A stretch of DNA of 64,000 nucleotides. Origin: Mucilaginibacter ginsenosidivorax (GTDB lineage Bacteria; Bacteroidota; Bacteroidia; Sphingobacteriales; Sphingobacteriaceae). Within the stretch, counting starts at the first letter, position 1, and each line of letters starts with the position of its first letter. Under the pieces are notes generated by a model that saw only the letters and a program-made list of their open reading frames with translations, had not been told where the DNA came from and searched no databases. Location of the stretch: assembly GCF_007971525.1 (NCBI RefSeq), contig NZ_CP042437.1:3472001-3536000 (forward strand), written 5' to 3'. Both the position numbers and the translations under genes were made by a program. Shown here piece by piece: positions 53,128 to 62,765 of this stretch.

Positions 53128-54162
53128 ATGTGGTACGATAAATTAATTGAACAAAATAAAGTCCCGGACCTGCTTTTAAGGCAGGGGATCCGTAAGTTAT
53201 TAAAGCAACGCCTTGCCGATGAAAATAAAGGCGATGTTGAGGCTCAGCAGGAACATTTAATGGCATTAATTGCCCAGTTAAAGGCATCGCCTATTGCGGT
53301 TAATACTGCCGATGCCAATGAACAGCATTATGAAGTACCAACCCAATTTTACCAGTACTGCCTGGGCAAAAATTTAAAATACTCAAGCGGCTACTGGAAA
53401 CCCGGCGTTACCGATATTGATACATCCGAAGATGACATGCTGGAAATTACCTGCCAACGGGCAGCATTAGCCAATGGCATGAATATTTTGGAACTGGGTT
53501 GTGGCTGGGGTTCGTTATCCTTGTACATGGCAGCTAACTTTCCGCAGAGTAACTTTACGGTAGTATCAAATTCGCGCACGCAAAAAAAATATATTGATGA
53601 ACAGGCCGCCAAGCGTAGAATAAGCAACCTTATTGTGCTTACCGCCGATATGAACACTTTTACGATAGCCGACAAATTCGACCGCGTGGTATCGGTAGAG
53701 ATGTTTGAGCACATGCGTAACTACCAGTTGCTGATGGCCAAAGTAGCGTCGTTTTTAAAGCCAGATGGAAAGCTGTTCATTCATATATTTACGCACAAGG
53801 AATACGCTTACCTGTTTGAGGTAATTGACGAAACCGACTGGATGAGCAAATACTTTTTTACCGGAGGCATTATGCCCAGCGACGACCTGATGTTTTATTT
53901 TAACGACCACCTGCTGGTTGAAAAACACTGGCACGTAAGCGGCAGCCATTACGGCAAAACATCCGAAGCATGGCTAAGCAATATGGATAAACACAAAGCC
54001 GAAATTATGCCATTGTTTGAGCAAACCTATGGGAAGGACCAGGCCATAAAATGGTGGGTGTACTGGCGTATATTTTACATGGCTTGTGCCGAGCTGTGGA
54101 ACTATAATAACGGAAACGAATGGATTGTAAGTCACTATTTATTTCATAAAAAAGCAGCATGA
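53128..54162 (+). CDS. CFA-synthase-family SAM methyltransferase
   Basis: A 344-residue methyltransferase of the cyclopropane-fatty-acid synthase superfamily: LKYSSGYWKPG, then the SAM motif LELGCGWGSLSLYMA, VSVEMFEHMRNY and the late WRIFYMACAELW. It is shorter and more divergent than the second homologue at 58428 and lacks a typical CFA N-terminal domain, so the two probably act at different steps or on different lipids. It opens a five- or six-gene operon and overlaps the next gene by four bases. Confidence 0.82.
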   Translation: MWYDKLIEQNKVPDLLLRQGIRKLLKQRLADENKGDVEAQQEHLMALIAQLKASPIAVNTADANEQHYEVPTQFYQYCLGKNLKYSSGYWKPGVTDIDTSEDDMLEITCQRAALANGMNILELGCGWGSLSLYMAANFPQSNFTVVSNSRTQKKYIDEQAAKRRISNLIVLTADMNTFTIADKFDRVVSVEMFEHMRNYQLLMAKVASFLKPDGKLFIHIFTHKEYAYLFEVIDETDWMSKYFFTGGIMPSDDLMFYFNDHLLVEKHWHVSGSHYGKTSEAWLSNMDKHKAEIMPLFEQTYGKDQAIKWWVYWRIFYMACAELWNYNNGNEWIVSHYLFHKKAA

Positions 54163-55292
54163 TCCGTTTTGTAATCTGCATTATACTATTGCTGATATCC
54201 TTACTCACTATTTTTAAAGCGTTTGAATACACCATGTGGATGGTATCCATCATCGCCACGGAGTTTTGCTGGGTGTTTATCCTGTTTAGTTTGGCCGCGC
54301 TTTTGTCGGGCTTTTTTTCTGCAAAATACCAGCTGGCCGGAACGATTACGGGTGTTTTGGCACTTATTTTATTTACCACACCAATAATCAGAGCCTATAA
54401 TGTAGCCGCAAATCTTAAGCAGAATTTTACCGCTGCGTTTGGCCCGGGCAGCACTATTGTTGACGGTGCCAATACACAATCGCCCTATAGTTTTTTTAAT
54501 ATGTTCAGAGGAAGCAAGGAGGTTGCCTATAAAACTTACATCTACAACAAGTACCCGGATTTAAACCTTACTATGGATTATTTCCCCTCACAAAAAGTGG
54601 GTAACAGGCCCTGCGTAGTTGTTGTACACGGTGGTTCATGGAATAAGGGCGATAATAAACAACTACCCGAATTAAACAGCTATTTGGCAACCATAGGTTA
54701 TAACGTAGCGGCCATAACTTATCGCCTGGCGCCCAAATACCAAACGCCTGCGCCGGTAGAGGATGTGCATGCCGCTTTTGCCTACCTGCGTGCACATGCT
54801 GCGGAGTTACATATCGATACCAATAATTTTATTTTGCTGGGCCGGTCGGCCGGGGCGCAGATAGCTTTGTTGGCTGCTTACACCTTGCACGATCAGGGAT
54901 TAAAAGCCGTAATTGATTATTATGGGCCGGCAGATATGGTTTGGGGATATTCCATCCCATCAAGCCGGTTGATCATGGACTCGCGTAAAGTGATGCGCGA
55001 TTACATAGGGGGCGCTTATCAGCAGGTGCCGCAAAAGTTTGCGGCTTGCTCGCCACTGGAGTTTGTGGGTAAGCAAGCCTTGCCTACACTGATCATCCAC
55101 GGCGAAAACGATGTATTGGTATCGCCCGAGCACAGCCGGAGGTTAACCCTGAAGCTGGAACAAAACGGCATCAAACATTTTTACTTAAAACTGCCCTGGG
55201 CTACGCACGGCTTCGATTTTAATTTAAACGGGCCTGGCGGGCAGCTGGCTACTTATACGGTTGAACGTTTTTTAAATACGGTAACAAAATAA
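54159..55292 (+). CDS. Membrane-anchored alpha/beta hydrolase (esterase/lipase-like)
   Basis: A 377-residue protein. Three N-terminal transmembrane helices (to about residue 90) precede an alpha/beta hydrolase domain of the HGG type. VVVHGGSWNKGD is the oxyanion hole, GRSAG holds nucleophile S230, and HGENDVLVSPEHS and ATHGFDF hold Asp and His. Membrane anchoring and position in the operon suggest hydrolysis of a lipid. ATGA overlap with the upstream methyltransferase. Confidence 0.83.
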   Translation: MIRFVICIILLLISLLTIFKAFEYTMWMVSIIATEFCWVFILFSLAALLSGFFSAKYQLAGTITGVLALILFTTPIIRAYNVAANLKQNFTAAFGPGSTIVDGANTQSPYSFFNMFRGSKEVAYKTYIYNKYPDLNLTMDYFPSQKVGNRPCVVVVHGGSWNKGDNKQLPELNSYLATIGYNVAAITYRLAPKYQTPAPVEDVHAAFAYLRAHAAELHIDTNNFILLGRSAGAQIALLAAYTLHDQGLKAVIDYYGPADMVWGYSIPSSRLIMDSRKVMRDYIGGAYQQVPQKFAACSPLEFVGKQALPTLIIHGENDVLVSPEHSRRLTLKLEQNGIKHFYLKLPWATHGFDFNLNGPGGQLATYTVERFLNTVTK

Positions 55293-55293
55293 C

Positions 55294-56586
55294 ATGTTAA
55301 AAACGGCTATTATAGGCACCGGTATTGCCGGTATGGGCTGCGGCCATTTCCTGCACCCCAACAGCGACCTTACTTTTTACGAGCAAAACGACTATGTTGG
55401 CGGCCATACCAATACTGTAACGGTAGACGAAGAGGGTAAGCCCGTGTATGTAGATACCGGCTTTATGGTTTTTAACTACCATACTTACCCCAACTTGTGC
55501 CGACTGTTTGCCGAGATTGGCGCACCGGTTAAAAAAACCGATATGTCGTTCAGTGTGCAGCACGTGCCTACCGGGTTGGAGTATTCGGGTTCGAGTGTAA
55601 ACCACCTATTTGCACAGCGCAAAAACATCTTTAATATTAAATACATTAAAATGCTGATGCAGATTGGCAGGTTTAATAAAGATAGCGTTAAAATTGTTGA
55701 CGACCCAAAGTATGCCAATTATTCGATAGGCCGGTATGTAAAAGAGTTTGGTTTTGGCGAAGAAATGCTGTGGAAATATTTGGTGCCCATGAGCTCGGCT
55801 GTATGGTCTACCCCGATGGAGCAGATGCTGGATTTTCCAGCTGTAACGCTTATCCGTTTTTTTCAGAATCATGGCTTTTTAGGGCTGGATACCCAGCACC
55901 AGTGGTATACGTTAGAGAACGGGAGTCAATCGTACCGGGAAATCCTGATCAGGCCGTTTAAAGACCGTATTCATATAAACCGCAAAGCTACCCAGGTTGT
56001 GCGTACCCCCAACGGTAAAGTAACAGTGCATGCAGCCGACGGCTCGCAGGAAACATTCGACAGGGTGATTATAGCAACCCATGGCGATGAGGCCCTTGCC
56101 TTGTTGGATACGCCTACACCGCGCGAGCACAGCCTGCTATCATGCTTTAAATACCAGTACAATAAAGCCACCCTGCATACCGACGAAAGCATTATGCCCA
56201 AAACCAAACTGGCATGGGCAAGCTGGAACTACCGCATCCAAAACCAGGACGGCAAGCTAAACCCCAGTACCATTTACTGGATGAACATGCTGCAGGGCGT
56301 ATCAGATAAAAAGAACTATTTTGTATCCATCAACCCGCACGATAACATAGACCCTAAAAAGATCATCCGCGAGATTGATTACCATCACCCTTTGTTTGAC
56401 GTGCCTGCCATAAACGCCCAGCAGCAGTTGTATAAGCTAAACCTTGATGGGCCGGTTTATTTTTGCGGCAGCTATTTTAAATACGGCTTCCACGAGGATG
56501 CCTTTGCCAGTGCGGTTAAACTTTGCTCGCAGTTGCTGGGCAGGCCGGTGTATGATGAAAGTGTGGTGATACAGCCGGCGGTATAA
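55294..56586 (+). CDS. FAD-dependent amine oxidase-like oxidoreductase
   Basis: A 430-residue flavoprotein. The dinucleotide-binding motif IIGTGIAGMGCG is followed by GGHTNTVTVDE and VDTGFMVFNYHTYPNL. The family includes the alphaproteobacterial oxidoreductases encoded with DUF1365 and CFA synthase, one of which (UfaD, as I recall) introduces a double bond into a methylated fatty acid on the way to furan fatty acids. A similar fatty-acyl oxidation is likely here but unproven. It starts two bases after the hydrolase gene. Confidence 0.83.
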   Translation: MLKTAIIGTGIAGMGCGHFLHPNSDLTFYEQNDYVGGHTNTVTVDEEGKPVYVDTGFMVFNYHTYPNLCRLFAEIGAPVKKTDMSFSVQHVPTGLEYSGSSVNHLFAQRKNIFNIKYIKMLMQIGRFNKDSVKIVDDPKYANYSIGRYVKEFGFGEEMLWKYLVPMSSAVWSTPMEQMLDFPAVTLIRFFQNHGFLGLDTQHQWYTLENGSQSYREILIRPFKDRIHINRKATQVVRTPNGKVTVHAADGSQETFDRVIIATHGDEALALLDTPTPREHSLLSCFKYQYNKATLHTDESIMPKTKLAWASWNYRIQNQDGKLNPSTIYWMNMLQGVSDKKNYFVSINPHDNIDPKKIIREIDYHHPLFDVPAINAQQQLYKLNLDGPVYFCGSYFKYGFHEDAFASAVKLCSQLLGRPVYDESVVIQPAV

Positions 56587-56656
56587 ATTTCATTTTCAAT
56601 AAACTTTATGAGGTTTTGAATAGCTATTTTAGGAACCGCTTAATGCCTTATCAATA

Positions 56657-57313
56657 ATGAAGTCGATATTTTACATTATTACCATTTCTACATTATTATC
56701 GGGATGTAGCGACTCGACGCATAAGGCTGTTAAAACTAAATCTGTTCCTGTAGATACTACAAATTCATTTAAGATAGGCAATCTGTGGGTCACTCCTAAA
56801 AAAGAGTTTAAGTTTAATTCGTTACGGGAAGCCGGAAGCGATACAATTCACCTTGTTGTTTGTGCAGATTACGTTTACTGGCCTTTTGGAAAAATAAAAG
56901 ATCAATTAAAATTTAGTTCGAGTCTTCTGAATAACTTTAAGGTTGTTAATAAAACTTATAAAATGCCTGGCGGCCCAGCTGTTTTTCAGGTATTAAAACA
57001 TGCATCAAGTAAACTGATTTTCTTTTTTGACAATTCTGATGGAGAAACCCACACAGATATTTTCAAAGGAGAGATATACGATGCGGATGTCAGTTTTTCT
57101 AATAACATAAAAATAGGAATTGATTTTGAAGGGTTTTATAGAGTGTTTTTTGACTACTTCCCTGGCGAATTAAAGAATCACTACAAGGTCATACAGTTTA
57201 GCTCATGTGTTGATGGAATAACACACACATATACTTTCAAGAACGGTAAATTAAATTCGGTCGTATTTACTACATATGGCTACCGGGACAGTTTTTCGAA
57301 AGTTGATTATTAG
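56657..57313 (+). CDS. Lipoprotein of unknown function inside the lipid operon
   Basis: A 218-residue protein with lipoprotein signal LLSGCSDS. It has no recognised family. Its codon use is more AT-rich than its neighbours, and it has gaps of 70 and 47 bases to them while the neighbours upstream are tightly packed. It looks like a later insertion into the operon. Confidence 0.65.
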   Translation: MKSIFYIITISTLLSGCSDSTHKAVKTKSVPVDTTNSFKIGNLWVTPKKEFKFNSLREAGSDTIHLVVCADYVYWPFGKIKDQLKFSSSLLNNFKVVNKTYKMPGGPAVFQVLKHASSKLIFFFDNSDGETHTDIFKGEIYDADVSFSNNIKIGIDFEGFYRVFFDYFPGELKNHYKVIQFSSCVDGITHTYTFKNGKLNSVVFTTYGYRDSFSKVDY

Positions 57314-57360
57314 GTGGACCGTCCATCAACCGACCGCCCATTTATTCCGTATATTCAAAC

Positions 57361-58206
57361 ATGACAAACACTGCTATCAATTCCTGCTTATACAAGGCAA
57401 AAGTGATGCACCACCGGCTTGCGCCAAAGGTGCATAGCTTCCACTATGAGGTGTTTATGTTTTACCTCGACCTTGATGAGATTGATAGCCTAAGCAAAAG
57501 CCTGAAGCTGATGAGCCGCAACAGGTTCAATCTGTTTAATTTTAAAGATAAAGACCATTTGCAACTGCCGCGCGAAAATCCGGATACCTCCAAAAACATC
57601 CGCCAGCATATTACCGCTTATCTGCAACAAAACGGCGTGGATATTGGCGCCGGCCGTATCATGGTGCTTACCAACTTGAGCACCATGGGCTACCAGTTTA
57701 ACCCGGTATCGTTTTATTTTTGCTATCACGAAAACGGGCAAATTGCCTGTTCAATAGTGGAGGTTTGCAATACCTTTCTGGAGATGAAGCCATACTTTTT
57801 AAGCGCTGCTACTATGCAAGGCGATCAGTTTAAAGTGAACACCGAAAAATACTTTTATGTATCGCCGTTCATCGATATGGATACCAATTTTGATTTCGAC
57901 CTGCACATCCCCGGCGAAAAACTGGACGTGAGAATTGATGATTATGATAAACAAGGCAACCGTTTTTTTATCAGTACGTTAAAAGGAGTAAGAAAACCCC
58001 TTACCGATGCAAACCTGCTGCTTTATTTTATCAGTTTCCCGCTCATCACCCTAAAAGTAATTACGCTTATACATTGGCAGGCTTTGAAGCTTTGGCTAAA
58101 AAAAATCCCCTTTCATAAAAAAGAAGATCAAAAAGAACTGCAAAAAGAAGTGTTCAGACCTTTTGGAAGAGAACCAAGAGGCAAGAATCAAGAGTTAAGA
58201 CAATAA
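57361..58206 (+). CDS. DUF1365 protein
   Basis: A 281-residue protein of DUF1365: SCLYKAKVMHHRLAPKVHSF at the start, NLSTMGYQFNPVSFYFCYHE and VEVCNTFLEMKPYFL in the middle, VSPFIDMD later. The family almost always accompanies an FAD oxidoreductase and CFA synthase, as here. Its activity is unknown. The C-terminal tail (REPRGKNQELRQ) is encoded by the left arm of an intergenic repeat, so the reading frame probably ran on into repeat DNA. Confidence 0.88.
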   Translation: MTNTAINSCLYKAKVMHHRLAPKVHSFHYEVFMFYLDLDEIDSLSKSLKLMSRNRFNLFNFKDKDHLQLPRENPDTSKNIRQHITAYLQQNGVDIGAGRIMVLTNLSTMGYQFNPVSFYFCYHENGQIACSIVEVCNTFLEMKPYFLSAATMQGDQFKVNTEKYFYVSPFIDMDTNFDFDLHIPGEKLDVRIDDYDKQGNRFFISTLKGVRKPLTDANLLLYFISFPLITLKVITLIHWQALKLWLKKIPFHKKEDQKELQKEVFRPFGREPRGKNQELRQ

Positions 58207-58303
58207 AAAGTGCTTGAATATAAAAGCTATCAGTTTAGTAGCTTTTTCCCGATCGAAATTAAATATAAAAATAGATCGTTGTTTTTGTCTTTCTTGATTC
58301 TTG
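58182..58303. repeat. Inverted repeat overlapping the end of the DUF1365 gene
   Basis: CAAGAATCAAGA (58182-58193) is the reverse complement of 58292-58303. Further matches (AAGACAA/TTGTCTT and CAAGAG/CTTGACTC) extend both arms. The left arm lies in coding sequence. Confidence 0.65.
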
Positions 58304-58427
58304 AATCTAATTTCTTGACTCTTTCATTTGCCTTATTGCAACTTTTTGTAAATTGTATAAAACCTTGCACCAATTAAATTACGTAACTATTACAAATAAC
58401 CATACCAGCATAATAGTTTTCTGAACC

Positions 58428-59666
58428 ATGGCCAGCACGCTTACAATCACAAAAACCAATAGCTTTTACCAGGATATCGTTTTGAATATCCTATCCAAAA
58501 TGGATAAGGGAACCCTTTACCTTACTTTGCCCGATGGCGGACAAATGGTTTTGGGCAACGGCACGGGTAATGTGACGGCAAGCGTTACCATAAATCACAG
58601 CGAATTTTATAAGCGTATTATTTTATTTGGCGATATTGGCTTTGGCGAGGCCTATGTTGATGGACTTTGGGATACCGATAATATCACTAATGTAATAAAA
58701 TGGTTCCTGCTGAATATTGAAAATACACCGGGGCTTTCGGGTAGCAAAGTTCAAACGCTGTCGCTTAACGTCATGAAGTGGTTTAATAAAATATATCATT
58801 TTAAAAGGGCCAATACGGTTGAAGGCTCGCGAAGGAACATCTCGGAACACTACGATCTGAACAACGATTTCTTTGCCAGTTTTCTTGATCCTACCATGAC
58901 TTACTCGGCTGCTTACTTTTATAAAGATGGCTTAAGCCTGGAAGAAGCGCAAATAGCCAAATATGATAGGCTGTGCCGCCAGCTGCATTTAAAACCAACC
59001 GATCATGTGCTTGAAATTGGCAGCGGCTGGGGGGGCAATGCCATTTACATGGCTCAAAAATATGGCTGTAAAGTAACCTCATTAACCATATCCGAAGAGC
59101 AGCACAAACTGGCCGTTGAGCGTGTTGAGGCCGCCGGGTTAAGCGATAGCGTAAGCATCCTGGTAAAAGATTACCGCCAGATGCATGGCACTTTTGACAA
59201 GATAGTATCTGTTGAAATGCTGGAAGCCGTAGGCTTTAATTATATGGATGTTTACTTCCAAAAATGTCACGAACTGTTAAAGAAAGACGGCATCCTGGCT
59301 ATCCAGGTAATAACCTCGCCCGATTCACGCTACAAAGCCCTGCGTAAGGGGGTTGATTGGATTCAGAAACATATTTTTCCCGGTTCGCTGTTGCCATCGG
59401 TAGGCGCCATCAACCAATCTATTAACCGCACCGGCGATATGACGATGGTTGATTTGAAAGATATCGGGCTGGATTATGCCCAAACATTAAAATTATGGCA
59501 CGAAGCTTTTAACGCCAACCTGATTAAAGTAAAATCGCTGGGCTTTGATGATAAATTTATCCGCAAATGGAATTATTACCTCTGCTATTGCGAAGCCGCC
59601 TTTGAAATGCGCAACATCAACGTAATGCATTTGGTTTATACACGGCCTAATAATATTGGGAGGTAG
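58428..59666 (+). CDS. cfa: Cyclopropane-fatty-acyl-phospholipid synthase
   Basis: A 412-residue enzyme that transfers a methylene from SAM to a double bond of membrane phospholipid acyl chains. An N-terminal SCP2-like domain (to about 110) precedes ISEHYDLNNDFFASFLDPTM, the SAM motif LEIGSGWGGNAIYMA, SEEQHKLA and SVEMLEAVG. The last part (FNANLIKVKSLGFDDKFIRKW) is standard. Closes the operon with the FAD enzyme and DUF1365, although a 221-bp gap with a repeat precedes it. Confidence 0.93.
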   Translation: MASTLTITKTNSFYQDIVLNILSKMDKGTLYLTLPDGGQMVLGNGTGNVTASVTINHSEFYKRIILFGDIGFGEAYVDGLWDTDNITNVIKWFLLNIENTPGLSGSKVQTLSLNVMKWFNKIYHFKRANTVEGSRRNISEHYDLNNDFFASFLDPTMTYSAAYFYKDGLSLEEAQIAKYDRLCRQLHLKPTDHVLEIGSGWGGNAIYMAQKYGCKVTSLTISEEQHKLAVERVEAAGLSDSVSILVKDYRQMHGTFDKIVSVEMLEAVGFNYMDVYFQKCHELLKKDGILAIQVITSPDSRYKALRKGVDWIQKHIFPGSLLPSVGAINQSINRTGDMTMVDLKDIGLDYAQTLKLWHEAFNANLIKVKSLGFDDKFIRKWNYYLCYCEAAFEMRNINVMHLVYTRPNNIGR

Positions 59667-59716
59667 TTTTTGGTGAATGGTTGATTGAGTTGATTGGGTG
59701 AGTGGTTAAGTGGTTT

Positions 59717-61207
59717 TTAATTTGTAATAAGGCTTAATGCTTTTACCAGGTCGGGGTCGTTTTTTGTTACTACATCCAGCGGGGTATACAGCACGGTATA
59801 CTTTGGAATAATACCCCTTGCATGTACCGGGTTTTTAGTAAAAGCATCTAATCGCATCCACGGAAATTCAACAATTATATGGGTATTTGGCAGCGTTAAA
59901 TGTTGTAGCGTGCCCCCGTTGCAACCTTCCTCTGCGCCGGCTGTTTCGCGGCCAATGAATGTTGCATTTTTACATTGCGATTTTAGCGCTGCAGTAAAAA
60001 GGGCGGCAGACGAAAATGTAGCTCCATCAATTAAAACCAATAAATTGCCGCTGTAATGGTTAGCCTTTGCAAGCGGCAAAGCCCCATACAACTTGCCGAA
60101 TACGGGTTTAACGCCAATGTGATACCACGAACCTGCTTTATTGCCCGGCTCAAAGCCTGATTTAAAACTCGCTGTCCGTGTTGTGTCAAAATATTTTTCA
60201 AAGCTGTTTACAGATGGATCGGGAATCCTCGACTTTATTTCTTTAACAATATGAAAAGGGCCATCGGCAAGGTAAGCTAATAGCTGCATCGCTATCCTGA
60301 TATCGCCGCCGGTATTGTGCCTTAAATCAAGCACCAGGTTTTTTGTGCCCTGTTGATGGATTTGTTTAAATACCTCCTGATAAAGCGTAGTATCGCCGTA
60401 CCGAAATGTTGTTGCCTTAAAGTACGCGGTGGATTTGTTTTTTAAAAAAAGCAGGGGAAGGTTGCCGGTGTTTTTTGCCTCGGTCCAGCCTGCAAAATTG
60501 TCAACGGGTTTTGGTGGGGTAATTGAAGGGTTGCCGGCCGTATCCAATACTAAGTTTTTTACCCCTGCCTGTGTTTTAATGTTGAGATGATAGGGCCCTT
60601 TCCAGCGGTAATATTTATAACAGGCATCTTCAAAGCCATCGTATTCGCTTAAAAATAATTCTTTAAATGTTTGGCCGTCGCCATCGGCACAATACAAATC
60701 GGCCCCGTGGTTAATTATTTGTGTTACAGGTATGTTATTGATGCTTAAAACCTCGTCGCCGGTATTTAATAGCTCGTTTTGATGGGTTGTAATCCATGCC
60801 CGATGGTCGCGGACGAGTACTTCAAACGGTAAACGCGGTTCTTTATCGGCGGCTGTTTTTTTGTATCCTTCGGAATGCCTTAGTTGCGTATGCCCGCATT
60901 TTAGCCGGCACAAAAATGGGTAAACACTGCTGATAAATTCGGTTTCGCTGAGCGGCCTGTTAATAGCCGAATAAGCCTGGTTATATGCCACTTGTAAACT
61001 ATCGGGCGGGGTATAAATGCCGTAAGCGGGATGCATTTCTTTAATGGCAGCCCAAAGTACGCCCATGTCAGCCTGCATGTTTTTAACAGTAAGCTTATGT
61101 ACCGCCGTGTTTGGGATGGCAATAACTTTGGGGCCATTTTGATAGCAGGCTGTAACTGTAATAACTAATACGCAAGGCAGTAGCAGGAATAGGTTTTTTA
61201 AATTCAT
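59717..61207 (-). CDS. S41-family peptidase-like lipoprotein
   Basis: A 496-residue protein with lipobox VITVTAC. The PDZ-like middle (GDEVLSINNIPVTQI) and S41 core (LVLDLRHNTGGD, then LIDGATFSSAALF with the serine) are clear. The position where Prc-type enzymes have the catalytic lysine reads GRETAGAEEG, so it belongs to the branch with a different general base. Substrate unknown; a surface or periplasmic location is likely. Confidence 0.8.
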   Translation of the reverse strand: MNLKNLFLLLPCVLVITVTACYQNGPKVIAIPNTAVHKLTVKNMQADMGVLWAAIKEMHPAYGIYTPPDSLQVAYNQAYSAINRPLSETEFISSVYPFLCRLKCGHTQLRHSEGYKKTAADKEPRLPFEVLVRDHRAWITTHQNELLNTGDEVLSINNIPVTQIINHGADLYCADGDGQTFKELFLSEYDGFEDACYKYYRWKGPYHLNIKTQAGVKNLVLDTAGNPSITPPKPVDNFAGWTEAKNTGNLPLLFLKNKSTAYFKATTFRYGDTTLYQEVFKQIHQQGTKNLVLDLRHNTGGDIRIAMQLLAYLADGPFHIVKEIKSRIPDPSVNSFEKYFDTTRTASFKSGFEPGNKAGSWYHIGVKPVFGKLYGALPLAKANHYSGNLLVLIDGATFSSAALFTAALKSQCKNATFIGRETAGAEEGCNGGTLQHLTLPNTHIIVEFPWMRLDAFTKNPVHARGIIPKYTVLYTPLDVVTKNDPDLVKALSLITN

Positions 61208-61371
61208 TGCAAAAATACTATAACATGTAGCCCGCCGCTCCTAAAACCGGCTGACAGACATGCAGACAACCCCCCGGTTTACTCTTTAGAAGCGTTTCTT
61301 CGACCCCTCTTGAGGGATTGGCGCTAACCTCGCTTCATTACATTTTCAAATTTTCAAATCCTCAAATTCAC

Positions 61372-62718
61372 TCATCCATTCACCCTCTGCTCCCTGAACC
61401 TGCTAAAAAACACAATAGCCAGCAGGCAAAGTACAGCACCGCAAATACCGTTAAGGCGCAGGCCATAATCGTGGCCCGGATCTTTACCGTATACAGTTAA
61501 AAAAGCAAACAGGGCTATACCCAGCGTTTGGCCTAATTTTACAAACAGGTATTTAACGGCAAAAAACATCCCTTCGCGGTTTTCACCCGTACGCAGGGCC
61601 TCGCTTTGGGCAATCTCGGCAAGTATCGCGTTCGGGAGGATTCCTAATGATGCCAGCGGAAAAGAAGCGCTTAAAACAAGGATGTAAATTTGCACCTGGG
61701 GCGCAAACGGGAACTTACCCAGGAAGAATATAGCGACAAAAATGAGGCTCAACAGGCCAAATGAAAACAATACAATTGTTTTTTTGCCGATTTTTTTAGA
61801 TAGGAAATTAACAAGAGGATAAAATACCAGCGAAAACAGGACCATCGATCCCATCAATATGCCGCCCATTGATTCGGGCAGGTTAAGCAGTACAGTTAAA
61901 AAATATAACAAACCGCTTGATATGATACTGAGCGACATGTAGTACGAAAAATCGGATATGAGGTAATACTTGAAATTTCGGTTTTCAAACGTTTTTCTGA
62001 TGGCCGGAATCAGCCGTAAATGCGTTGGCTTGCTGCTGGAGTATTTTTTTTCATCGATACTTAAAACGGGCACCAGCATTATTAACCCTGCAAAGCCGCA
62101 CAAGCCCCAGATGGTATACTGTACAGCCGAATTGCGGTCGAATATGTGGAAGCTATGCTGCACCAAATCGGCAAAATTATTTACCATGGCCGATATGATG
62201 ATGCCGATAACAAAACCCACCTGTTGAAACGAGGAGAGCTTTACTTTTTCGGCGGCCGTATCGGCCATCTCTGGCAATAACGCATTATAAGGGATAATGT
62301 AGCTGGTGGCAGCCATAAAAAAGCAAACAAGGGTAAACGTAATCCAGGCTGCATTTTTCATGCTTTCCAATCGGGTTACCGGGTGAAAAGTAAGCGCGCA
62401 AAAAACAATTGCGGGTAAAATGGCCCATTTCATGAAGGGGATGCGCCGACCGGCCGGGTTTTCGCTTTTATCGCTCAATGAACCTATAAAAGGGTCAAAA
62501 ACGGCGTCAACAAACCTGCCCGAGGCCACGATGATTGACATGATATTGAGCACACCAAACACCAGCAACTGCGGCACCAGCGGAATTAACCCCGAGTTGG
62601 ATGGAGGCAGGTAAAAATAGGGTAGCATCACAATAATGATATTAGTCATTACGCTCCAACCTATCATCCCGCAGGCATAAGCAAATTGTTTTGAAAGTGG
62701 AAGTTTAGCTGCCGGCAT
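61372..62718 (-). CDS. GPH-family sugar:cation symporter (MFS)
   Basis: A 448-residue transporter with twelve helices. The signature DPFIGSLSDKSENPAGRR after helix 2 is that of glycoside-pentoside-hexuronide symporters; NALLPEMADTAAEKVKLSS and EALRTGENREGMFFAVKYL are further family phrases. I start at the ATG at 62718. No glycosidase or regulator is adjacent, so the sugar is unknown. The last codons and stop lie in a repeat-like tract. Confidence 0.88.
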   Translation of the reverse strand: MPAAKLPLSKQFAYACGMIGWSVMTNIIIVMLPYFYLPPSNSGLIPLVPQLLVFGVLNIMSIIVASGRFVDAVFDPFIGSLSDKSENPAGRRIPFMKWAILPAIVFCALTFHPVTRLESMKNAAWITFTLVCFFMAATSYIIPYNALLPEMADTAAEKVKLSSFQQVGFVIGIIISAMVNNFADLVQHSFHIFDRNSAVQYTIWGLCGFAGLIMLVPVLSIDEKKYSSSKPTHLRLIPAIRKTFENRNFKYYLISDFSYYMSLSIISSGLLYFLTVLLNLPESMGGILMGSMVLFSLVFYPLVNFLSKKIGKKTIVLFSFGLLSLIFVAIFFLGKFPFAPQVQIYILVLSASFPLASLGILPNAILAEIAQSEALRTGENREGMFFAVKYLFVKLGQTLGIALFAFLTVYGKDPGHDYGLRLNGICGAVLCLLAIVFFSRFREQRVNG

Positions 62719-62765
62719 GTAATGCAATATGCAAATATTAACTCAATGCCGCAAAGGTGAGAGGC

